64,000 nt of DNA, taken from assembly GCA_965613025.1 (NCBI GenBank), contig CBFDUE010000005.1, forward strand, positions 1 to 64,000. The letters are read 5' to 3'. The first letter of the stretch is position 1. Each line of letters opens with the position of its first letter. Below the pieces are notes generated by a model, which saw only the letters and a list, made by a program, of their open reading frames with translations, was not told the origin of the DNA and searched no databases. The translations under genes were made by a program, and so were the position numbers. Below are positions 14,998-24,085 of the stretch, in pieces. The stretch comes from CAYTXJ01 sp965613025. GTDB taxonomy: Bacteria; Desulfobacterota; DSM-4660; Desulfatiglandales; JALVMZ01.

Positions 14998-16404
14998 ATG
15001 GTTGATTTTCATCTTTTTAGAAAGATCCCATCAGTAGATAGGTTATTAAATCATGAAAAGATCAGATCCTTGGCCACTCTTTATCCCCAGTCCCTCATCT
15101 TAAAGGCAATACACAATGTATTGGAAGAGATCAGAGAGGGTATAAAGAGAGGATCAATTGAAGGGGAAGATCTTGATCTACTTCGTATAATCTCTTCCAT
15201 AAGAGATGAGACAGATAGGATTTCCAGGCCAAACCTTATCCCTGTGATAAATGCTACAGGAATAATAGTTCATACAAATCTGGGAAGATCTTTGCTCTCT
15301 GATGCTGTAGTCAAGGATTTTCACCTGATTGCCTCAAATTACAGTAACTTGGAGTTTGACCTTAGAGTGGGAAGAAGGGGAAGCAGATATGTGCATGTGG
15401 AAGAGATACTAAAGGAGCTTACCGGATCTGAAGCTGCAATGGTGGTTAATAACAACGCTGCAGCAGTACTGCTTTGCCTTGATACCTTTGCAAGGGGAAG
15501 AAAGGTGATAGTCTCAAGGGGGGAACTTATAGAGATTGGTGGTTCTTTCAGGATGCCTGAGGTCATGAAAAGGGGTGGGGCAGAGATGGTGGAGGTGGGA
15601 ACCACCAATAAGACCCACCTTAAAGATTATGAAGATGCTATAGATGAAGATACTTCCATAATCTTGAAGGTGCACAAGAGCAACTATGAGATTGTGGGAT
15701 TCTCAGAGGAGGTATCCATAGAAGAGCTGGTGAAGCTGGGGAGGAGATATGGAAAGATAGTGATGGAGGATCTGGGAAGCGGATGCTTTGTGGATTTTTC
15801 AAAGTACGGGTTGATGAAGGAACCCCTGGTTCAAGAAAGTGTTAAGGCAGGGGTGGATATTATAACCTTTAGCGGTGATAAGCTATTGGGAGGCCCTCAG
15901 GCAGGCATAATACTTGGAAAGGGGGAGCTGATTGAATTATTGAGGAAGAATCAACTGGCAAGAGCGCTTAGGATTGATAAGCTCACACTCTTTGCTTTGG
16001 AAAGAACACTCAGACTATACAGGGATGAGGATATGGCCATTGAAAAGATTCCCACACTTAGAATGATATGTGAACCATATGAAAGGGTCAAAAGGAGGGC
16101 GATGAGACTAAAGAGAAGGATTGGTAAGCTAAATACCCCTAATTTCCAAGTCCGGATTGAGGATGTCTTTTCCAAGACCGGCGGTGGAGCCCTTCCTCTT
16201 ATGGATATCCCAAGTGTATCCCTTTCCCTTTATCCTCAAAGACTTTCAGATACATATATGGAGGAGTGGTTGAGATCCTATGATCCTCCCATAATAGGAA
16301 GGGTGGAAGACAGAAGGGTGATATTGGATATGAGAACCGTAAAAGACGCTCAACTTAATACATTAAAAGACGCAATACTGAGACTTTCATTGCAGGAGGT
16401 ATAA
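14998..16404 (+). CDS. selA: L-seryl-tRNA(Sec) selenium transferase
   Basis: PLP enzyme converting Ser-tRNA(Sec) to Sec-tRNA(Sec) with selenophosphate. 468 residues, close to E. coli SelA (463). Visible are NATGIIVHTNLGRS, GSEAAMVVNNNAAAV, HKSNYEIVGF and SGDKLLGGPQAG with the PLP lysine at residue 295. ATG 14998 has an ideal AAGGAGAG; the frame also opens at TTG 14941, but that would cover the likely promoter. It implies selenocysteine use, although selB, selC, selD and obvious selenoprotein genes are not in the window. It heads an operon with gmhA and three further genes. Confidence 0.95.
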   Translation: MVDFHLFRKIPSVDRLLNHEKIRSLATLYPQSLILKAIHNVLEEIREGIKRGSIEGEDLDLLRIISSIRDETDRISRPNLIPVINATGIIVHTNLGRSLLSDAVVKDFHLIASNYSNLEFDLRVGRRGSRYVHVEEILKELTGSEAAMVVNNNAAAVLLCLDTFARGRKVIVSRGELIEIGGSFRMPEVMKRGGAEMVEVGTTNKTHLKDYEDAIDEDTSIILKVHKSNYEIVGFSEEVSIEELVKLGRRYGKIVMEDLGSGCFVDFSKYGLMKEPLVQESVKAGVDIITFSGDKLLGGPQAGIILGKGELIELLRKNQLARALRIDKLTLFALERTLRLYRDEDMAIEKIPTLRMICEPYERVKRRAMRLKRRIGKLNTPNFQVRIEDVFSKTGGGALPLMDIPSVSLSLYPQRLSDTYMEEWLRSYDPPIIGRVEDRRVILDMRTVKDAQLNTLKDAILRLSLQEV

Positions 16405-16415
16405 GGATAGATACT

Positions 16416-16997
16416 ATGGAGAGCATAATCAGAGAGGCATTGTCTGAAAGTATTAAGACAAAAGAGAGATTAATAGAGGAGTATGCTGATAAGATCATTG
16501 GGATATCTGAGAAGATTGCCATTTCAATAAAAAATGGAAATAAGTTGATGCTATGTGGAAATGGGGGAAGTGCGGCAGATTCCCAACATATTGCAGCTGA
16601 ATTTGTAAACAGATTTCTTATAGAGAGAAGGCCTCTTCCTGCAATTGCTCTTACAACAGACAGTTCCATATTGACAAGTATTGGCAATGACTATTCATTT
16701 GAGGATATCTTTTCAAAACAGGTAAGAGCCTTAGGGAAAAGTGGGGATATCCTAATAGGCATAAGCACAAGCGGAAGCTCAAGGAATGTGATAAATGCCA
16801 TTAAGGTTGCAAAAGAGATGGAGATATATACTGTGGCATTTAGTGGAGGGGAGGGAGGAGAGCTTTCAGAGGTATCAGATATGAGCTTTAATATCAGGGG
16901 TAAAAATACTGCCAGAATACAAGAAACCCATATATTCTTGGGACATGTTATATGTGAGCTGGTAGATAATATCCTATTTAAAGGAAAAGAAAGATGA
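16416..16997 (+). CDS. gmhA: Sedoheptulose-7-phosphate isomerase
   Basis: SIS-domain enzyme, 193 residues, first step of ADP-heptose synthesis for the LPS inner core. It has CGNGGSAADSQHIAAEF, RPLPAIALTTD, SIGNDYSFEDIF and GISTSGSSRNV, and a late QETHIFLGH helix with the catalytic His region. It follows selA by 11 bases and overlaps the next gene by 4 (ATGA). Other heptose genes are not nearby. It supports a Gram-negative envelope. Confidence 0.92.
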   Translation: MESIIREALSESIKTKERLIEEYADKIIGISEKIAISIKNGNKLMLCGNGGSAADSQHIAAEFVNRFLIERRPLPAIALTTDSSILTSIGNDYSFEDIFSKQVRALGKSGDILIGISTSGSSRNVINAIKVAKEMEIYTVAFSGGEGGELSEVSDMSFNIRGKNTARIQETHIFLGHVICELVDNILFKGKER

Positions 16998-17950
16998 AGG
17001 AGATCAGGCCCTTAGACCTAAGTAATGTTAAGAGATATCCTCTCTCCGAGCGAAAGAGCAAGGTAAGTATAAGTGATTTTTCTAAGAGCTGGAGCAAGGG
17101 AGGAAGTTTTAGGCAGTGGATAGAGACCCTTCCAAGGATATTGGCAGCCAGAGAGCTATTGGAAGTAAGAGATAGGATTATTAAAGCCTATAGGGATAAA
17201 AGGCCCATAATATTGGGTATGGGTGCTCATCCCATAAAGGTTGGGCTTAGCCCAATTATCATAGATCTTATGGAAAGGGGAATAATTACTGCAATTGCCA
17301 CAAACGGTGCCTCTATTGTGCACGATGCAGAGATTGCAATGATTGGAAAGACATCTGAAGATGTGGGGGAACAGCTTAGAAATGGAAGGTTTGGTCTTTC
17401 AGAAGAGACAGGCCACTTCTTAAATCAGGCTATAAGATGGGGAGCAGAAAGGGACATGGGGCTGGGGCAGGCAATAGGTAAAAGGATTGCTGAATCTGAT
17501 TTTCCTTATAAGGAGTTTAGTATATTTTCAAATGCCCTAAATTTAGACATACCTATAACAGTCCATGTTGCCATTGGAACAGATATAATCCATATCCATC
17601 CCGAAGTAGATGGAGCTTCCATTGGAAAGTGCTCCCATAGAGATTTTTTAATATTTTCTAAACTTATTTCAGATCTGGATGGCGGAGTATTCATTAATCT
17701 GGGATCTGCTGTTATTATACCTGAGGTATTTTTAAAGGCGCTTAGCTTGGTGAGGAACTTAGGATACAGAGTTAAGGATATTACCACACTTACTATGGAT
17801 TTCATAAGGCAATATAGGGCAATGCATAATGTGGTTTCAAGGCCCACCCTTGAAGGAGGGAAGGGCTATTATATTGTGGGGCATCATGAGATAATGTTTC
17901 CCCTATTATATGCCTCTCTGATTGAGGCATTTGGGGAGAATGAGGCGTGA
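16994..17950 (+). CDS. Deoxyhypusine-synthase-like conserved protein
   Basis: 318 residues. The segment ILGMGAHPIKVGLSP, then ITAIATNGASIVHDAEIA and GKTSEDVG, resembles the NAD-binding core of deoxyhypusine synthase-like proteins. I do not see the active-site lysine context of true deoxyhypusine synthase, and bacteria lack the eIF5A substrate. Its activity is therefore unknown; a polyamine- or NAD-dependent reaction is only a guess. It overlaps gmhA by 4 bases and its TGA overlaps the GTG of mntA, so it is translated as part of the selA-gmhA operon. Confidence 0.6.
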   Translation: MKEIRPLDLSNVKRYPLSERKSKVSISDFSKSWSKGGSFRQWIETLPRILAARELLEVRDRIIKAYRDKRPIILGMGAHPIKVGLSPIIIDLMERGIITAIATNGASIVHDAEIAMIGKTSEDVGEQLRNGRFGLSEETGHFLNQAIRWGAERDMGLGQAIGKRIAESDFPYKEFSIFSNALNLDIPITVHVAIGTDIIHIHPEVDGASIGKCSHRDFLIFSKLISDLDGGVFINLGSAVIIPEVFLKALSLVRNLGYRVKDITTLTMDFIRQYRAMHNVVSRPTLEGGKGYYIVGHHEIMFPLLYASLIEAFGENEA

Positions 17951-18360
17951 AGGAGGCTATAAGAGATAAGTTCTCTGATATCAAGAAAGCCCTTTCTCCC
18001 TATTTTAAGGGGCATGGAGATGTACTTTTTGCATATCTCTTTGGCAGCTGTGCAAGGGAGGAGACAACTTCACTTAGCGATATAGATATTGCAGTGTATC
18101 TTAAGAGATGTGACTTTGAAAAAGAGAGGATAGCACTTCTTGTGGATATATGTGATATACTAAAAAGGGATGATGTGGACTTAGTGATACTGAACAAGGC
18201 CCCTTTACCCCTTGCATTTAGAATTATCAGGGACAGGAAGATACTTGCAGATAATGCCCCTTTTATTAGACATGCATTTGAATCTTTGACAATAAGGATG
18301 TATCTGGATTTTTCAATACTTGAGCGAAGAATCCTATATAGGAGATATCTTAGTGGTTGA
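17947..18360 (+). CDS. mntA: MntA-type nucleotidyltransferase antitoxin
   Basis: 137-residue minimal nucleotidyltransferase with the GSCAREETTSLSDIDIAV motif (G33, S34, D45, D47). In MntA-HepT systems this protein neutralises HepT by adding AMP residues to a tyrosine. GTG 17947 overlaps the preceding stop (GTGA), with GGAGG just inside the gene. Its 3' end overlaps hepT by 8 bases. The pairing with a HepT with an intact motif is visible in the sequence. Confidence 0.88.
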   Translation: MKEAIRDKFSDIKKALSPYFKGHGDVLFAYLFGSCAREETTSLSDIDIAVYLKRCDFEKERIALLVDICDILKRDDVDLVILNKAPLPLAFRIIRDRKILADNAPFIRHAFESLTIRMYLDFSILERRILYRRYLSG

Positions 18361-18778
18361 TAAGATTCTTATAATGAACAAACTTTCAAAACTGGAACTT
18401 TATATTAAACAGATCTCAGAGTATCAGAATATCTCCTATGAAGATTATATAAATAACTGGAAAGTTCAAAGGATAATTGAGAGGACTTTACAGATAATGA
18501 TCGAGACATGTTTAGATATTGCTGCTCATATAATATCAGATAAGGGATTTCCTTCTCCAATTTCTTATTCACATATGTTTAAGATACTCATTGATAATAA
18601 TATCTTAGATAAGGATAGACTTGATACTTACCAGAAAATGGCACGATTTAGAAACATATTGGTTCATCAATATGAGGATATAGATCCCTCCATTATACTT
18701 TCTATTGTTAAAAAGAACCTAAAAGACTTTAACTACTTTAGAGATTCAATTATTAAGTTTTTAAAGGAAGAAGAATAG
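18353..18778 (+). CDS. hepT: HepT-type HEPN ribonuclease toxin
   Basis: 141 residues of helical HEPN fold with the catalytic motif RNILVHQY (R100, H105, Y107). The Tyr is the expected AMPylation target of MntA. GTG 18353 has GGAGAT 8 bases upstream and overlaps the mntA stop. A TTG at 18320 would extend it but lacks a ribosome-binding site. Together with mntA it forms a complete type VII toxin-antitoxin pair placed at the end of the selA operon. Confidence 0.88.
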   Translation: MVDKILIMNKLSKLELYIKQISEYQNISYEDYINNWKVQRIIERTLQIMIETCLDIAAHIISDKGFPSPISYSHMFKILIDNNILDKDRLDTYQKMARFRNILVHQYEDIDPSIILSIVKKNLKDFNYFRDSIIKFLKEEE

Positions 18779-18942
18779 TATTCTGCATGGAGTCTGGTTA
18801 TTTGCCCTATTACCCCGGGTATATAACTGTTTCCCATATCTATTATGGAAAGTTCCATAGATTTGAATTGCTCCCAGATATTAATTAAATTATAATATAA
18901 AATTTAAGACATAATTTAAAATAATTTTAGTGAGGTGTTATT

Positions 18943-19158
18943 ATGCCCATATATGAATACAGATGCAAGAGCTGTAATAACAGATTTGAATATTTGGTAA
19001 TGGGCTCTGTAGAGAGCATCAGCTGTCCAAAATGTAGTGCTCAGGAGGTGGAAAGGCTGATTTCCACCTTTAGTTTTAAAAGTGACACAAGGTTTTCTTC
19101 CTCCATGGGAAGTGGTTGTAGTACATGTTCCAGCAAAAATTGTAGCTCCTGTAATTAG
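18943..19158 (+). CDS. FmdB-family zinc-ribbon protein
   Basis: 71 residues beginning MPIYEYRCKSC, the FmdB signature, with a second CPKC giving a four-Cys zinc ribbon. The tail is rich in Ser, Gly and Cys (GSGCSTCSSKNCSSCN) as in many family members. The family is described as putative regulators; true function is unclear. GAGGTG lies 6 bases before the ATG. It is followed by ispF after 10 bases. Confidence 0.9.
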   Translation: MPIYEYRCKSCNNRFEYLVMGSVESISCPKCSAQEVERLISTFSFKSDTRFSSSMGSGCSTCSSKNCSSCN

Positions 19159-19168
19159 TTGTAGGGAT

Positions 19169-19654
19169 ATGGATTACAGAGTGGGTTTTGGATATGATAT
19201 CCATCCCCTTAAAGAGAAGAGATCTCTTATAGTTGGGGGAGTAGATATCCCGTCTGAGTTAGGGACTATTGCCCACTCAGACGGAGATGTGCTGGTTCAT
19301 GCAATTATTGATGCACTCTTAGGCGCCATTGCATCTGGCAATATAGGGATGCACTTTCCAGATACTGATCCTCAAAACAGAGGAAGGGAAAGCATTTCAA
19401 TGCTAAGAGAAGTGGTCCTTCTTTTGGAAAAGGAGGGATTTAGGATAAATAATGTGGATAGCACCATTGTTTTAGAAAGCCCAAGACTTTCCCCCTATGT
19501 TGAAAAGATGAAACAGAGGCTTTCAGAGGTATTAAAGATTGAGGGTGATAGGATAAATATAAAGCCTAAAAGAGGGGAAGGCCTGGGTGATGTGGGAAGA
19601 GGTAAGGCTATAGAGGCCTATGCTGTAGTTATAGTGTATAAAGATAATAGATGA
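19169..19654 (+). CDS. ispF: 2-C-methyl-D-erythritol 2,4-cyclodiphosphate synthase
   Basis: MEP-pathway enzyme making MEcPP from CDP-ME 2-phosphate. 161 residues, the usual length. It has YDIHPL (zinc Asp and His), AHSDGDVLVHAIIDALLGA, FPDTDP and KPKRGEGLGDVG. The frame is open upstream into fmdB, but ATG 19169 gives the conserved N-terminus. A second MEP gene, dxr, is in this window at 52824. Followed by cysS after 15 bases. Confidence 0.95.
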   Translation: MDYRVGFGYDIHPLKEKRSLIVGGVDIPSELGTIAHSDGDVLVHAIIDALLGAIASGNIGMHFPDTDPQNRGRESISMLREVVLLLEKEGFRINNVDSTIVLESPRLSPYVEKMKQRLSEVLKIEGDRINIKPKRGEGLGDVGRGKAIEAYAVVIVYKDNR

Positions 19655-19669
19655 AGCGAGGTCATTAAT

Positions 19670-21112
19670 ATGGCTTTTAAGATATTTAATAGTTTTAAGA
19701 GAAAGAAACAGGAATTTTTCCCTATTAACTTTCAAAAGGTAGGGATGTATGTATGCGGTGTCACTGTATATGATCTATGCCATATAGGGCATGCAAGATC
19801 TGCCATATTCTTTGATGTGTTTGTAAGATTTTTGAGGGCAGAGGGATATAAGGTTACATATGTGAGAAATTTTACAGATATTGACGATAAGATCATTAAC
19901 AGGGCAAAGGAGCTTGGAAAGAGCACTTCAGAGATTGCCAAGACCTATATCAGGGCCTTCTATGAGGATATGGGAAGCCTATATGTAAAGAAAGCTGATA
20001 TTGAACCCCGTGCCACTGAACATATATCAGAGATGATACAGATGATTCAGGCCCTCATCAATAATGGACATGCATATGAAGCGGATGGAGATGTGTTCTT
20101 TTCAGTGGAAAGTTACAGAGACTATGGACGGCTTTCGGGTAGAAGGCTTGAGGATATGAAAGCAGGTTTTAGGGTAGAGGTGGATCAAAAGAAGAGGCAT
20201 CCCCTTGATTTTGCCCTATGGAAGAGGGCAAAGGAGGGAGAGCCCTATTGGGAGAGTCCATGGGGAAGGGGTAGGCCCGGATGGCATATGGAATGTTCTG
20301 TTATGAGCACAAAGTATCTGGGTAAGAGCTTTGATATACATGGGGGAGGGGAAGATCTCCTCTTTCCCCATCATGAAAATGAGAGGGCTCAGTCCATATG
20401 TGCACAGGGAGGAGAGTTTGCCCGCTATTGGGTTCACAATGGCTTTGTAACAATGGAAGGGGAGAAGATGTCAAAATCCTTAGGAAATTTCCTAACTATA
20501 AGGGATGCCATAAAGGAATATCATCCTGAGCTCTTACGCCTCTTTCTGCTATCCAAGCACTATCGTAGCCCCATTGACTTCAGAAGAGATTCTGTAATAG
20601 CTCTTCAATCTGCACTTATAAGGTTATACAGAATGATTGAAAGATTGGAAAGGCTATGGGGAAAGGATAAGATTAAGCAGATAAAAGAAGAAAAAGAAGA
20701 GGGTGATTCAGATCTTAGTAGATTCCTTAACTATTTAAAGGATGATATAAACACAGCAGGTGCAATAGGAGTTCTATTTGATAAGGTAAGGGCCTTAAAT
20801 AGATCCATAGATAGATTGGAAAAGGAGGGGGATTCAGGCACTGAGGATATGGAAAGGGGGCTCTCTTCTATCTTTCAGATGGCAGATATCTTAGGGATAC
20901 TTAATGAAGAGCCAAAGGAGTTTTTTGAAAGATTACATCCGGAACTTGCCAACTTAGATATGGAAAAGATTGAGAGGATGATAGCGGAGAGGGCTGATGC
21001 AAGGGCAAAAAAGGATTTTCAAAAGGCAGATGCAATTAGAAATGAACTGAGATCCATGGGTATTATCTTAGAAGATAGTCCAAGGGGAACGGTGTGGAGA
21101 TTGGATGTTTAA
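19670..21112 (+). CDS. cysS: Cysteinyl-tRNA synthetase
   Basis: Class I synthetase, 480 residues. Visible are YVCGVTVYD with the zinc Cys, CHIGHAR (HIGH motif), FTDIDDKI, GWHMECSVMS, HGGGEDLLFPHHENE with zinc ligands, and the EKMSKSLGNF signature. The C-terminal DALR-like helical region (RADARAKKDFQKADAIRNEL) is complete. It overlaps uvrB by 8 bases. Confidence 0.97.
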   Translation: MAFKIFNSFKRKKQEFFPINFQKVGMYVCGVTVYDLCHIGHARSAIFFDVFVRFLRAEGYKVTYVRNFTDIDDKIINRAKELGKSTSEIAKTYIRAFYEDMGSLYVKKADIEPRATEHISEMIQMIQALINNGHAYEADGDVFFSVESYRDYGRLSGRRLEDMKAGFRVEVDQKKRHPLDFALWKRAKEGEPYWESPWGRGRPGWHMECSVMSTKYLGKSFDIHGGGEDLLFPHHENERAQSICAQGGEFARYWVHNGFVTMEGEKMSKSLGNFLTIRDAIKEYHPELLRLFLLSKHYRSPIDFRRDSVIALQSALIRLYRMIERLERLWGKDKIKQIKEEKEEGDSDLSRFLNYLKDDINTAGAIGVLFDKVRALNRSIDRLEKEGDSGTEDMERGLSSIFQMADILGILNEEPKEFFERLHPELANLDMEKIERMIAERADARAKKDFQKADAIRNELRSMGIILEDSPRGTVWRLDV

Positions 21113-23096
21113 GATTGAAACCGAGCTTCGTCCCTGTGGTGATCAGCCAAAGGCAATAGAGAGCCTATCTGAAGGCATAAAGAGAGGATTAAGGCATCAG
21201 GTCTTGCTTGGGGTTACAGGCTCTGGCAAGACCTTTACTATGGCCCATATCATAGAGAGATGCCAGCTACCTACCCTTATCATTGCTCCCAATAAGACAT
21301 TGGCAGCTCAGCTATATGGGGAGCTTAAAAGGCTGTTTCCAAAAAATGCAGTGGAATACTTTGTTAGCTACTATGACTATTATCAGCCAGAGGCCTATAT
21401 CCCTCAGACCGATACATATATCCAGAAAGATGCCCATATAAATGAGCAGATTGATAAACTGAGACATTCTGCCACCAGATCTCTTCTTAGCAGAGATGAT
21501 GTAATAATTGTTGCAAGTGTATCCTGTATATATGGACTGGGATCTCCTGAGGCATACTATGGGATGGTCCTATATCTGGAGAGGGGAGAGGAGATGCACA
21601 GAGAGGAAGCTCTTAAAAAGCTTGTAGAGATCCACTATGAACGTTCAGATTATGACTTTTCAAGGGGAAAATTCAGGGTGAGGGGTGATGTGGTAGATAT
21701 CTATCCTGTGCATGAGGATGAGACAGCAATAAGGGTTCAATTCTTTGGTGATATGATTGAAGAGATATGGGAGATTGATCCTGTAACCGGTAGAAGACAG
21801 AGGTCGCTAAACAAGATAACCATATATCCTGCAACCCACTATGTAACCACAGTGGAGATAAGGGAGAGGGCCATTGAGGCCATAAGGGAGGAATTGAAAG
21901 AGAGGATAGAATATTTCAGATCCAGAGGAAGGCTTATAGAGGCACAGAGGATTGAGGAGCGAACCCTGTTTGACCTTGAGATGATGCAGGAGATGGGATA
22001 CTGTCATGGCATAGAGAACTATTCCCGCCATCTTACTGGAAGGGCACCTGGAGAGCCACCCCCCACCCTTCTTGACTATTTTCCTAAGAGATTCCTTGTA
22101 ATAATTGATGAAAGCCATATAACCATACCTCAACTAATAGGTATGTATAGAGGAGATAGGTCAAGAAAAGAGACACTGGTAGAGTATGGTTTTAGACTTC
22201 CTTCTGCCTTAGATAATCGTCCGCTTAAGTTTGAAGAGTTTGAAGAGAGGGTAAAGCAGCTCATATATGTATCTGCCACTCCTGGTCCATATGAATTAAG
22301 TGTGGCACAGAATATCGCAGAGCAGATAATCAGACCTACAGGGCTGATTGATCCAGAGATTCATATAAGGCCTGCCACAAACCAGGTAGATGACCTTATT
22401 GCCAGAATAAGAGAGAGGATAGAGAGGGACGAAAGGGTCCTGGTTACTACTCTTACCAAGAGGATGGCAGAGGATCTAACTGACTATCTTACAGAGATAG
22501 GGATAAAGGTCAGATACCTACACTCAGATATCAAGACATTGGAAAGAGTAGAGATCATCAGGGATCTCAGAATGGGAGTATTTGATGTGCTTGTGGGGGT
22601 GAATCTACTCAGAGAAGGCCTTGATATACCTGAAGTGTCATTGGTTGCAATATTGGACGCAGATAAAGAGGGATTCCTGAGATCAGAAAGATCCATTATA
22701 CAGACATGTGGAAGGGCTGCAAGAAATGTAAATGGAACAGTAATTCTCTATGCGGACCAGATAACAGACTCCATTAAAAAGGCAGTGGAAGAGACCAACC
22801 GAAGGAGAAGGATACAACAGGAATACAACAGGAAGAACAATATCACTCCTGAATCCATTAAGAAAAACATAGATGATATCTTATCTTCTGTATATGAGGC
22901 CGATTATGTAACCATTCCCAAGGTAGAGCTAAAGGAAGAGGGCAGGGAGTATGGAAGCATTGATGAAATAAGAAGAGAGATAGAGACTCTTAAAGAGGAG
23001 ATGAGACAGGCGGCAGAGGATTTAGAATTTGAAAAGGCAGCGTTTTTAAGAGATAGGATAAAAAGATTAGAAGAGATGGAGCTGGAGCTTTTATAA
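21105..23096 (+). CDS. uvrB: Excinuclease ABC subunit B
   Basis: DNA-damage recognition helicase of nucleotide excision repair, 663 residues, full length. Walker A GVTGSGKTFT, the damage-probing beta-hairpin YYDYYQPEAYIP, IDESHIT, helicase motifs near HSDIKTLERV and LREGLDIPEVSLVA, QTCGRAARN, and a C-terminal UvrC-binding UVR motif are all seen. It is the last gene of the fmdB-like gene-ispF-cysS-uvrB operon and converges on the transglutaminase-like gene. Confidence 0.98.
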   Translation: MFKIETELRPCGDQPKAIESLSEGIKRGLRHQVLLGVTGSGKTFTMAHIIERCQLPTLIIAPNKTLAAQLYGELKRLFPKNAVEYFVSYYDYYQPEAYIPQTDTYIQKDAHINEQIDKLRHSATRSLLSRDDVIIVASVSCIYGLGSPEAYYGMVLYLERGEEMHREEALKKLVEIHYERSDYDFSRGKFRVRGDVVDIYPVHEDETAIRVQFFGDMIEEIWEIDPVTGRRQRSLNKITIYPATHYVTTVEIRERAIEAIREELKERIEYFRSRGRLIEAQRIEERTLFDLEMMQEMGYCHGIENYSRHLTGRAPGEPPPTLLDYFPKRFLVIIDESHITIPQLIGMYRGDRSRKETLVEYGFRLPSALDNRPLKFEEFEERVKQLIYVSATPGPYELSVAQNIAEQIIRPTGLIDPEIHIRPATNQVDDLIARIRERIERDERVLVTTLTKRMAEDLTDYLTEIGIKVRYLHSDIKTLERVEIIRDLRMGVFDVLVGVNLLREGLDIPEVSLVAILDADKEGFLRSERSIIQTCGRAARNVNGTVILYADQITDSIKKAVEETNRRRRIQQEYNRKNNITPESIKKNIDDILSSVYEADYVTIPKVELKEEGREYGSIDEIRREIETLKEEMRQAAEDLEFEKAAFLRDRIKRLEEMELELL

Positions 23097-23137
23097 TTGG
23101 AATTATATTAATAAGGGGGACTGTGAGATAAGGATTA

Positions 23138-23794
23138 TTATATGGGGCTTTTAAATGATCTGATCCATCCTTCAACCCTCTCCTTTCCATATGCCTCTTT
23201 CCATGCTGAGATGATCTTATCTACAGGTATATCGTGAAACGTACCATGATATTTCACATATTCCATGAATTTCTTTTTTTCCAGATTATAGGGTTGAAAA
23301 AGGGAATCCTCATATCCATTAAATTCAAGTGGTGGAACCTTATGTTTTTCACAAAGCTCCCTATTAAATGCTGGAGTTGCCTTAACCCATTTTCCATTTA
23401 GATAGAATTCCACAAATCCATGATAGACAAAGAGGTCTGTTCCTAAAAAATCCAGCAGTTCCTTTGTAGCAAGATGATTTTTGACATCTGCAAACCCCAC
23501 TCTCGTAGGAATATTACATGCCCTTCCTAAGGCACAAAGTACTGAGGCCTTGCTAACACAAAATCCTCTTCCCCTGCGAAGCACAACGCTTGCCTTGTAG
23601 TGCTCTGGAAGATAGAAGGGGGTATAGGGATCATACCATATTCCATCCCTTACAGCATAGTATATCCTCTTTGCCATCTCTATCTTTGTCCCCTTAAGGC
23701 CTTGGGTAAGCATAGAGGCATACTCCCTTATCTCCGGGCTATCACTGTCTATTATGTAAGTGGGTTTAAGATATATTTCCATATCTTCCATCAT
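23138..23794 (-). CDS. Transglutaminase-like cysteine protein
   Basis: 218 residues of the transglutaminase/cysteine protease-like superfamily. The nucleophile region is GRGFCVSKASVLCALGRACN followed by IPTRVGFADV; the His lies in YHGFVEFYLNGKWV. The usual Asp after the strand is replaced (KATPAFN), so the triad may be incomplete or rearranged. ATG 23794 has AGGAG 6 bases upstream; a GTG at 23821 is less likely. No signal peptide, so probably cytoplasmic. The substrate is unknown. Confidence 0.75.
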   Translation of the reverse strand: MMEDMEIYLKPTYIIDSDSPEIREYASMLTQGLKGTKIEMAKRIYYAVRDGIWYDPYTPFYLPEHYKASVVLRRGRGFCVSKASVLCALGRACNIPTRVGFADVKNHLATKELLDFLGTDLFVYHGFVEFYLNGKWVKATPAFNRELCEKHKVPPLEFNGYEDSLFQPYNLEKKKFMEYVKYHGTFHDIPVDKIISAWKEAYGKERVEGWIRSFKSPI

Positions 23795-23902
23795 ATAGGC
23801 TCCTAAAATTGTTATTGACACATCTTCATATAATTATACCATTATTACAGTTATTTTGTAGCTAAAATGTAGTTAAAACTTGTAATTTAAAAAGGACAGA
23901 GT

Positions 23903-24085
23903 GTGAATCAGGAAAAGAGATCCAGAAATCAAAAGGATGAGACAGAGAGATCTGGAAAGGTGAAATTTGAGGTATATGGGGAGGAGATGATTGAAAAGGA
24001 GGTAAAATTGAGTGGAAATAGTGGCAGGGTATATCTCCCCCCAGATTGGGTGGGACATAGGGTGAAGATAATAAGGATTGATTGA
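23903..24085 (+). CDS. DUF2080 family small protein
   Basis: 60 residues; the core FEVYGEEMIEKEVKLSGNSG followed by RVYLPPDWVGHRVKIIRI is the DUF2080 pattern. The family is annotated as transposon-encoded and has an AbrB-like swapped-hairpin look, so DNA binding is plausible. GTG 23903 has AAGGAC 7 bases upstream. Its TGA overlaps the ATG of the GNAT gene. No transposase lies beside it, so it may be a domesticated or stranded copy. Confidence 0.75.
   Translation: MNQEKRSRNQKDETERSGKVKFEVYGEEMIEKEVKLSGNSGRVYLPPDWVGHRVKIIRID

Noticed and set aside
18838..18862. Imperfect inverted repeat after hepT considered as a terminator
   Set aside because: The stem has a two-base bulge and no T-run follows; support is too weak to list.
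19082..19168. Extended start of IspF overlapping the fmdB-like gene
   Set aside because: The extra residues are the fmdB tail read in another frame; ATG 19169 gives the conserved IspF N-terminus and normal length.
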